Source: JBBRNH01 sp038230415
Lineage (GTDB): Bacteria > Bacteroidota > Bacteroidia > Cytophagales > Spirosomataceae
Length of the DNA: 12,464 nt
NCBI GenBank assembly: GCA_038230415.1
Contig: JBBRNH010000124.1
Location: 1-12,464, forward strand
Direction: 5' to 3'
In this document: positions 6,554 to 12,464 of the stretch, one piece after another
Numbering within the stretch: the stretch's first letter is position 1
How the letters are laid out: every line of letters starts with the position of its first letter
Translations under genes and position numbers: made by a program
The notes under the pieces: model-generated
Databases searched by the model: none
What the model was told of the DNA's origin: nothing
The model's input: only the letters and a program-made list of their open reading frames with translations

Positions 6554-7888
6554 ATGAACCAATTTGAACCACTTTACCGCGTTGTCTGGACTTCGCTTTG
6601 GCTGCTTGTCAGCATACTCGTACCAACATCTTGCCAGCATCATCAAATGCCCAACGGACGGGTGCCTGATGCGGCCACGTTTTCGAGCGGGGTACTTACG
6701 TCGTGGCTCACAGTGCAACTTAAACTTACGCAAACCACCCCCGTCAGCCCGGTGCTTCCCCCGCGTCGGTTTGCCTATACCGCCATTGCGCTTTACGAGT
6801 CTATTGTGCCGGGATTGTCTGACTATCAGTCGCTTGTGTCGCAACTCAACGGTTTGCCTGCGTTGCCGACCGTTATGCCCGGCGTGCGCCATTACTGGCC
6901 GGCTTGTGCCAACGCGGCTCTGGCAGCGATGAACCGTAATTTTTACCCAACGACTTCTGCCGCCAATAAAGCCTCGATAGACTCTTTGGAAGCCCTTCAC
7001 AACACTATATTTCTCAAAACCCGAATGGCCGATGAAGTGAATCGCTCGGCAGATTTTGGCAGGCAAATCGCGGCTGCGGTGTTTGCCTGGTCAAAATCGG
7101 ATGGTAGCGACAACGCCACGCCTTATACCCCTCCCGTTGGGCCGGGGCTGTGGGTGCCAACGCCACCCGCATTTGCCACTGCCGCCTTCCCGAACTGGGG
7201 CAAATGTCGGCCCATTGTCGTAGGCAGCGATACGGGCGTTGACTCGGCATTGCCCATTTCCTACTCCGAAAACCCGGCTTCGGCCTATTATACCCAGGCC
7301 AACGAAGTGGTTGAGATTGGGCAAAACCTAACCGCCGAACAGAAGACGATTGCCCTGTTCTGGGCCGACAGTCCCGATGGAAAAAGCTATACCAGCGGGC
7401 ATTGGCTATCCATTTTGAACCAGGTGCTGGCAATTCAGAAGCCAACATTAGACGTGGCCGCCGTTGCGTTTGTTCAATTCGGTATTGCCTACTCAGACGC
7501 ACAAATCAGTATCGTCAAGAGCAAGTATAAGTATAATGCCGTTCGGCCTATTTCGTATATCCGAACGGTGATGAGTCGGCCCACCTGGAACGCCCTCCTT
7601 GCTACCCCGGCGCACCCCGAATATCCGGCAGGTCATGCCGTTAGTTCGGGCGCAGCCGCCCAAACGCTGACCTTGCTATTTGGCGGCAATTACAAGTTCA
7701 CCGACAATTCGTATAATCTTATCGGATTTAGCCCGCGCACTTACAACTCGTTTAATGAAGCGGCCACCGAAGCGGGCAATTCGCGGGTTTATGGTGGGAT
7801 TCACTACCAAACGTCGTGTGATGTGAGTATCGTGCAGGGCAAAACAGTAGCGAACAACGTGGCCCAGAAGTTGACATTCAGGAAGTAG
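6554..7888 (+). CDS. Vanadium haloperoxidase/PAP2-superfamily lipoprotein, paralog 1
   Basis: This 444-residue exported protein belongs to the superfamily of vanadium-dependent haloperoxidases and PAP2 acid phosphatases. Residues 1-27 resemble a lipoprotein signal ending PTSC (Cys27), although -3 is Pro rather than the usual aliphatic residue. The oxyanion pocket motifs are KYKYNAVRP (Lys324, Arg331), HPEYPAGHA (Gly360, His361) and SRVYGGIH (Arg411, His417). The last motif normally has Asp four residues after its His; here Ser421 is in that place and the nearest Asp is 423. A WADSPDGK...GHW loop (270-284) typical of bacterial members is present. The substrate cannot be told from sequence: halide oxidation with H2O2, or phosphate ester hydrolysis. 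It probably shares a promoter with the cupin. A paralog follows at 8088. Confidence 0.9.
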   Translation: MNQFEPLYRVVWTSLWLLVSILVPTSCQHHQMPNGRVPDAATFSSGVLTSWLTVQLKLTQTTPVSPVLPPRRFAYTAIALYESIVPGLSDYQSLVSQLNGLPALPTVMPGVRHYWPACANAALAAMNRNFYPTTSAANKASIDSLEALHNTIFLKTRMADEVNRSADFGRQIAAAVFAWSKSDGSDNATPYTPPVGPGLWVPTPPAFATAAFPNWGKCRPIVVGSDTGVDSALPISYSENPASAYYTQANEVVEIGQNLTAEQKTIALFWADSPDGKSYTSGHWLSILNQVLAIQKPTLDVAAVAFVQFGIAYSDAQISIVKSKYKYNAVRPISYIRTVMSRPTWNALLATPAHPEYPAGHAVSSGAAAQTLTLLFGGNYKFTDNSYNLIGFSPRTYNSFNEAATEAGNSRVYGGIHYQTSCDVSIVQGKTVANNVAQKLTFRK

Positions 7889-8087
7889 GTATGACGCTGA
7901 ATTGTCTGCCACTCGTGGTCTTGTCTTAGGCGGTTGTGCTGCCGATGTGTAGGTTCATCGGAGACGAACGGCATTCGTCGCCGATTTTACGCGCTATGAC
8001 TGCCTAATCTGGGTGCCAGACGATTAACCGGGCAGAAGACGTTTGGTGTGCTGAACTTTCGGCGTAAACCAAACATCCTTCTTTCCC
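7889..8087. other. Intergenic region between the two paralogs
   Basis: These 199 bases hold the second tandem repeat (7950-7989), a small hairpin TCTGG-GTG-CCAGA (8008-8020) with no following T-run, and a 7-bp inverted repeat GTTTGGT/ACCAAAC (8041-8047 and 8068-8074) just before the next gene. I see no perfect -7 element. The region suggests that the second paralog has its own control. Confidence 0.6.
7950..7989 (+). repeat. Second tandem 20-bp repeat, probable LytTR-type operator
   Basis: The cores GGTTCATCGGAGACGAAC (from 7952) and CATTCGTCGCCGATTTTA (from 7972) stand exactly 20 bp apart. A degenerate third unit beginning GGTTGTGCTGCCGATG (7932) keeps the same 20-bp phase. Aligned to the repeat at 6041-6080, the two elements share orientation, period and most bases, including ATCG, GACGAA and TCGCCGAT. 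It ends 98 bp before the paralog 2 start, against 93 bp between the first element and the cupin start. The match of position as well as sequence argues for a shared regulator. Confidence 0.65.
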
Positions 8088-9395
8088 ATGAATCACCTTA
8101 AACACTTCTATCGCGCCGTGCGGGTTTCTCTTTGGCTACTCACCAGTACGCTCGTACCGATGTCTTGTCAGGATCATCAGGTGCCAGCGGTTCCGGCTAC
8201 CGATGCGTCCACGTTTTCCGGCGATGTCGTTACGTTGTGGCTCACGATGCAACTCAAACTTGCCTTAACTGCACCGGGAAGCCCTACGGTTTCTCCCCGC
8301 CGGTATGCTTACACGGGCATCGCGCTTTATGAAGCCATCGTGCCGGGAATGTTTGGTTATCAGTCTATTGCGCCCCAACTGAACGGGCTGCCTGCTTTGC
8401 CAACCATTACGCCCAATGTGAGTTACTACTGGCCCGCCTGTGCCAATGCTGCGATGGCCGCCATGAACCGCAACTTTTATCCAACGACTTCTGCGGCCAA
8501 CAAAGCGTCGATAGACTCGCTGGAAACGCTGAATACTAACCTGTTTCTCAAAACCCGAATGGCCGATGAACTGACTCGTTCGGCTGATTTTGGCAAGCAA
8601 ATTGCGGCTGCGGTGTTTGGGTGGTCAAAATCGGATGGCAACGACAACGCTACGCCCTACACGCCCCCCGTCGGGCTGGGTCTATGGGTGCCAACCCCTC
8701 CGGCGTTTGCGGCTGCGGCCTTACCGAACTGGGGTAAAGGCCGCCTGATTGTGGCGGGCAGCGATGCCGGGGCCGACCAGGGGCCACCGATTCCTTACTC
8801 GGAGGTGCCGACTTCGGCCTACTACGCTCAGGTAAAAGAACTGTATGATATTTCGCAGACCCTCACGGCAGATCAGAAAACAATTGCGACCTTCTGGCCC
8901 GACAACTCCTGGCATGATGTCCTCAGTCAGGTGATGGCCGTTGAGAAGCCAAAATTAGACGTGGCTGCCGTTGCCTTTACACAGTTAAGTATTTCGATGT
9001 CGGATGCTCAAATCAGTCTTTTCAAAAGCAAGTATTTCTATAATGGGGTTCGGCCCATTACGGTTATCCGCACGGTGTTCAATCAACCTAACTGGAACTC
9101 GCTGATTGTCACCCCGCCCCATCCCGAATATCCAGCAGGTCATTCCGTCACATCGGGCGCAGCAGCGCAGGCTCTGACGCTGGTATTCGGTGCCAATTAC
9201 AAATTCACCGACAGCCCGTACAATTTGGTGGGCTTCAGTCCGCGCTCCTACAACTCGTTCAATGAAGCAGCCGCTGAGGCTGGTGTCGCCCGGTTGTATG
9301 ATGGCGTTCACTACCGCAAAACGACTGAGGTAAGTTTAGTACAGGGTAAGACAATCGCCAATAATATTGCCCAGCGGCTGAAATTCAAGAAATAA
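8088..9395 (+). CDS. Vanadium haloperoxidase/PAP2-superfamily lipoprotein, paralog 2
   Basis: This 435-residue tandem paralog agrees with paralog 1 at 190 of the first 270 ungapped positions (hand count). It has a lipoprotein-like signal ending PMSC (Cys27). The pocket motifs are KYFYNGVRP (Lys315, Arg322), HPEYPAGHS (His352) and ARLYDGVH (Arg402, His408). The third motif is weaker than in paralog 1: Ala replaces Ser before the Arg, and Thr412 stands where Asp is usual. It also lacks nine residues after FWPDNS (about 274), which removes the Gly-His-Trp loop retained in paralog 1. The core vanadate/phosphate-binding Lys, Arg and His residues remain, so it may still be active, but with a changed pocket. 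It has its own upstream tandem repeat and is followed after 67 bp by the Wzi gene. Confidence 0.9.
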   Translation: MNHLKHFYRAVRVSLWLLTSTLVPMSCQDHQVPAVPATDASTFSGDVVTLWLTMQLKLALTAPGSPTVSPRRYAYTGIALYEAIVPGMFGYQSIAPQLNGLPALPTITPNVSYYWPACANAAMAAMNRNFYPTTSAANKASIDSLETLNTNLFLKTRMADELTRSADFGKQIAAAVFGWSKSDGNDNATPYTPPVGLGLWVPTPPAFAAAALPNWGKGRLIVAGSDAGADQGPPIPYSEVPTSAYYAQVKELYDISQTLTADQKTIATFWPDNSWHDVLSQVMAVEKPKLDVAAVAFTQLSISMSDAQISLFKSKYFYNGVRPITVIRTVFNQPNWNSLIVTPPHPEYPAGHSVTSGAAAQALTLVFGANYKFTDSPYNLVGFSPRSYNSFNEAAAEAGVARLYDGVHYRKTTEVSLVQGKTIANNIAQRLKFKK

Positions 9396-9462
9396 GCATG
9401 GCGGTACATTGCGGAAAATCATGTTTTGATGTTGACGGTTCAACACAGATTTTTTGGATTCT

Positions 9463-10968
9463 ATGTTGAAACCGTACTACGCCCTGTTGTTGAGTTTAGT
9501 CTGGAGCAGTTTTCGGCCAATCATAGCGCAACCGCTTTCGGCACCCGGACGGGTACAGTATTCGGTCGAAATCGGTGGTTTGATAGCAAATCCAGAGCAA
9601 ACCTCATTCTGGCTCCGAACCAATCAGTATGGTATCGTTCCGTTGAAAGGGGCGTTCGGCACGGCCCGGTTCGGCATCCTGCGTGACTATAAATCCCGGC
9701 CCGATTCTGCCGCCAAAACCCGCCGGTCGCGCTTCGACTGGGGTTTTGGCGTTTACGCCGTTGCCAACGCCGGGCCAACCCCCACGCCCAACGACCCGGC
9801 TATTTTGCTGCCCGATGCCTACGCCAAAATCCGGTTTGGGCGGTTCGAACTCTTTGCCGGCAATCGGCGTGAGGTATATGGCCTGGGCGATACGCTGCTG
9901 ACTTCAGGCTTTGTGGCGTGGTCGGGCAATGCGCTGCCGTTTCCCAAAATTCAGCTTCACACGCCTGACTATGTGCCGATTGGGTTTACCAAAAACCTTG
10001 TCGCATTCCGGGTTGGCTACGCGCACGGCTGGTTCTCGAACGCCTACATTGAGGGCAGCTACCTCCACCAAAAATACCTCTACGGGCGGTTTGGCAAACC
10101 AGACTGGCGCGTCTGGTTCTATGCCGGGCTGAACCATCAGGTGCAGTGGGGCGGCCATGCCGATTATTTGATTGGCACCGACCTGTCGGTTGATGGAACA
10201 CTGCCCACGTCTTTCCGCGATTATCTGTCGCTGATAACGGGCCGCTATCCCGACGAGGTTCAGGGAAGCAGCTACACGAGTTTCGACGGCACAAACCGAA
10301 TCGGCAACCACGTCGGGAGTTATGACTTTGCGCTGGAATGGAACGATGTCCGTCATCAATGGCGGCTCTACCACCAGCATATTTACGAAGATGCATCGGG
10401 GCTGGCGTTTCAAAACGTTCCCGACGGGCTGACGGGATTGCAGTATGTGAACCGAAACACCCGGCCCGTTGGCTTCCGGGTTGCGCGGGCCGTAGTTGAA
10501 CTGCTCGGCACGATGAACCAAAGCGGCCCCACGTTCGATATTACGGCCCGGTATCAGGGGGGCGATAACTACTTCAATAACAGCCAGTATATTCAGGGCT
10601 GGTCGTACAGGGGGCATACGATTGGCACACCATTAATTGCCCCGCGAATGGCATTCTCAACCACCGTCAACAACTATACCGGGGGCGGCTACTACCCCAA
10701 TAACCGACTCGTGGCCTGGTATGCGGGGTTGCAGGGCGTGTTTCGGCGCGGGCCAACGATAATGCTGCGGGCCTCGTGTAGCCGCAACTACGGCACCTAC
10801 AACCAGCCTTATCCGTCGCCGTTTCCGCAGTTTTCGGGCTTGCTGTCGGCGCAGTGGCCGTTTGGAAAAACGAACCGAACCCTGCTGACGGCAACGGTCA
10901 CGCTTGACCGGGGCGAGTTATTCCCCAACAGCACGGGCGGCTTTGTTGGTTTGCGGAGACGTTGGTAG
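9463..10968 (+). CDS. Capsule assembly Wzi-family outer-membrane protein
   Basis: This 501-residue protein has a signal peptide (about 1-23, MLKPYYALLLSL to IIAQ) and a long beta-barrel with alternating aromatic/polar strands that ends in RRRW. FWLRTNQYG, LPDAYAKIRFGRFELFAGNRR, YGLGDTLLTSGF and the following DYVPIGFTKN are typical of the Wzi capsule-assembly family in Bacteroidota. Wzi proteins sit in the outer membrane and, in enteric bacteria, bind capsule polysaccharide at the surface. In this phylum homologs are common without a capsule locus nearby, and none is seen here. I chose the ATG at 9463; a TTG at 9454 would only add three residues ahead of the signal peptide. It may be cotranscribed with paralog 2. 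Its 3' end lies 8 bp from the convergent pgl gene. Confidence 0.85.
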   Translation: MLKPYYALLLSLVWSSFRPIIAQPLSAPGRVQYSVEIGGLIANPEQTSFWLRTNQYGIVPLKGAFGTARFGILRDYKSRPDSAAKTRRSRFDWGFGVYAVANAGPTPTPNDPAILLPDAYAKIRFGRFELFAGNRREVYGLGDTLLTSGFVAWSGNALPFPKIQLHTPDYVPIGFTKNLVAFRVGYAHGWFSNAYIEGSYLHQKYLYGRFGKPDWRVWFYAGLNHQVQWGGHADYLIGTDLSVDGTLPTSFRDYLSLITGRYPDEVQGSSYTSFDGTNRIGNHVGSYDFALEWNDVRHQWRLYHQHIYEDASGLAFQNVPDGLTGLQYVNRNTRPVGFRVARAVVELLGTMNQSGPTFDITARYQGGDNYFNNSQYIQGWSYRGHTIGTPLIAPRMAFSTTVNNYTGGGYYPNNRLVAWYAGLQGVFRRGPTIMLRASCSRNYGTYNQPYPSPFPQFSGLLSAQWPFGKTNRTLLTATVTLDRGELFPNSTGGFVGLRRRW

Positions 10969-10976
10969 CTAACCGC

Positions 10977-11684
10977 TTACTGAGCCGCTTCGTCAACAAA
11001 CCAGAGCAACTGCCCGGTGGTGGGCTTAATGATCTGCGCCGGGTAGAAATCGGGCTGATAAGCACCGTGTAAGACCTCATGCAGGGCGTGTTTTTTGCCC
11101 GCGCCCGCTACCAGAAATGCCACCGCAGCCGCCCGGTTCACCACCGCAGCCGTGAGCGTCAGGCGGTACATCTGCTGCGATTCGAGCCAGAACGCCCGCG
11201 TCCAGTTGGTTTGTTCGTGGATAAAATCAACACCAGGAAATAGCGACAGCGTATGCCCATCGTCGCCCAAGCCGAGCAACACGGCGTCGAAGGTCGTTTC
11301 GGAACCATCGAAATAGCGGTGCAGCACCGCCGAATAATCGGCCATTGACTGGTTAGGCGTGGTGTTTTCGGTTTGCATGCTATGAATCTGATCGGCGGGT
11401 ATCGGCACCTGATTCAGCAGGGTATCAAATGCCATCGTCGCGTTGTTACGGTCATCGGCGAGGGGCACAAAGCGTTCGTCGCCAAAAAAGACGTGCCATT
11501 TAGTCCAGTCAATCCGGTTGCGGTAATCCGGACCGGCCAGCAGTTGGTGCAATGCTTTGGGTGTGCTGCCGCCCGACAGCGCGATGCAGAAGCGGTCCTG
11601 CCGGGTCAGCACCTCGCGGCAGTAGTCGGTCAGCCAGTCGGCCACGGCGCGGGCAAGGGCTTCGGGAGTTGGGGAGCTATTCAT
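10977..11684 (-). CDS. pgl: 6-phosphogluconolactonase
   Basis: This 235-residue cytoplasmic enzyme hydrolyses 6-phosphogluconolactone to 6-phosphogluconate, the second step of the oxidative pentose phosphate pathway. Family motifs are ALSGGSTPKAL (35-45, phosphate binding), FFGDERFVP (66-74) and LGLGDDGHTLSLFPG (137-151), with the conserved Asp-Gly-His. The length is normal for the SOL/DevB-type family. The start ATG at 11682-11684 lies 9 bp after the stop of the dehydrogenase that makes its substrate, so the two form an operon. Confidence 0.96.
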   Translation of the reverse strand: MNSSPTPEALARAVADWLTDYCREVLTRQDRFCIALSGGSTPKALHQLLAGPDYRNRIDWTKWHVFFGDERFVPLADDRNNATMAFDTLLNQVPIPADQIHSMQTENTTPNQSMADYSAVLHRYFDGSETTFDAVLLGLGDDGHTLSLFPGVDFIHEQTNWTRAFWLESQQMYRLTLTAAVVNRAAAVAFLVAGAGKKHALHEVLHGAYQPDFYPAQIIKPTTGQLLWFVDEAAQ

Positions 11685-11693
11685 GTTGTGGTT

Positions 11694-12464
11694 TTATTTT
11701 TTCATCCACCGATACGCTTCTTTTTCGATCATTTCATTGGCGGCTTCCGGCCCCCAGGTGTTGGGCGCGTAGTTGGGGAAGGCGGGCGTTTCGGCTTCCC
11801 AGGCATCTAAAACGGGCTGTACCACGCGCCAGGCTGCTTCAACCTGATCGGCCCGCATAAACAGGGTTGCGTCGCCGGTCATCACATCGAGCAGCAGTGT
11901 TTCGTAGGCTTCGGGTTCCTGCCCGTCGTAGCTGTCGGCGTAGCGAAAGGCCATATCCACCGGATCGAGCCGCACGATTTGGCCGGGCCGTTTGGTCTGA
12001 AACCGGAGCCGGATGTCCATCACGGGCGCAATACCGATGGTGAGCCGGTTTTGCCGCCAGGTGTCGGTGGCTTCCTGCGGAAAGGCGAAACTCGGCGCGG
12101 GCTTAAACCGAACGGTAATCTCGGTGATTTTTTCGGGCAGAAACTTGCCGGTGCGGAGGTAGAACGGCACATTTTGCCACCGCCAGTTGTCAACGTAAAG
12201 TTTCAGGGCCGCGTAGGTTTCGGTTTTCGAGTCGGCGGGAATGTTCTTTTCTTCCCGGTAGCCCAACACGGGTTTCCCTTTTATATCATCTGCCGGGCCA
12301 TACTGCCCGCGCACGGCAAAATCAGCCACTTTATCCGCCGGAATCCGCCGGATGGCGTTCAGCACGTCCACCTTTTTGTTGCGGACTTCGTTGGCCCCAA
12401 ACGTCACCGGGGCCTCCATTGCCACCATGCACATCAGTTGCAGGAGGTGATTCTGAATCATATC
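11694..12464 (-). CDS. zwf: Glucose-6-phosphate dehydrogenase, C-terminal part (cut by window edge)
   Basis: The last 257 codons of the enzyme that oxidises glucose 6-phosphate to 6-phosphogluconolactone with NAD(P)+. The frame is open at the window edge, starting in the DMIQNHLLQL helix just after the active-site region, so the N-terminal Rossmann domain and catalytic His lie outside. Visible family marks are MEAPVTF, the Tyr-Gly-Pro segment, VPFYLRTGKFLPEK and a C-terminal YAPNTWGPEAA. An internal ATG at the second visible codon (12459-12461) is not the start, because homology continues upstream. It lies directly upstream of pgl with a 9-bp gap. Confidence 0.96.
   Translation of the reverse strand, partial: DMIQNHLLQLMCMVAMEAPVTFGANEVRNKKVDVLNAIRRIPADKVADFAVRGQYGPADDIKGKPVLGYREEKNIPADSKTETYAALKLYVDNWRWQNVPFYLRTGKFLPEKITEITVRFKPAPSFAFPQEATDTWRQNRLTIGIAPVMDIRLRFQTKRPGQIVRLDPVDMAFRYADSYDGQEPEAYETLLLDVMTGDATLFMRADQVEAAWRVVQPVLDAWEAETPAFPNYAPNTWGPEAANEMIEKEAYRWMKK

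Noticed and set aside
8005..8026. Hairpin TCTGG-GTG-CCAGA as a terminator after paralog 1
   Set aside because: The stem is only 5 bp, there is no following T-run, and it lies about 120 bp beyond the stop and beyond the operator-like repeat.
9454..9462. TTG start for the Wzi gene
   Set aside because: An ATG three codons later begins a normal signal peptide, and nothing favours the rarer start.

Overview
The window looks like chromosomal DNA of a Bacteroidota bacterium, most likely from the Cytophagales (Spirosoma and relatives). This rests on several signs: a LytS-type kinase and LytTR regulator operon, exported proteins typical of the phylum, a Wzi-type outer-membrane barrel, perfect matches to the Bacteroidota -7 promoter element (TAnnTTTG), and little use of Shine-Dalgarno sites. 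The genus is inference. All eleven protein genes are continuous, two of them cut by the window edges. I see no rRNA, tRNA, CRISPR, transposase or phage gene.

Left part (1-3038): a nearly complete mitochondrial-type aconitase on the minus strand, a 377-base divergent intergenic region with candidate promoters and two isolated copies of a regulatory-looking motif, and a small secreted protein of unknown function on the plus strand.

Signalling operon (3045-5997, minus): an intact LytS/YehU-type membrane histidine kinase, then a second kinase-like membrane protein that has lost its phosphoacceptor His, its N-box Asn and its glycine box (a pseudokinase), then a LytTR response regulator that overlaps it. 

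Envelope/oxidation block (6174-10968, plus, divergent from the operon): a small exported cupin, two tandem paralogous lipoproteins of the vanadium haloperoxidase/PAP2 phosphatase superfamily, and a Wzi-family outer-membrane barrel. Two matching 20-bp-period tandem repeats, resembling LytTR direct-repeat sites, lie 94-98 bp before the cupin and before the second haloperoxidase-like gene. The first abuts a perfect -7 element. The working hypothesis is a local circuit in which the kinase/pseudokinase pair drives the LytTR regulator, which switches on the cupin and haloperoxidase-like genes.

Right end (10977-12464, minus): 6-phosphogluconolactonase behind the C-terminal part of glucose-6-phosphate dehydrogenase, an ordinary oxidative pentose phosphate operon converging on the Wzi gene.
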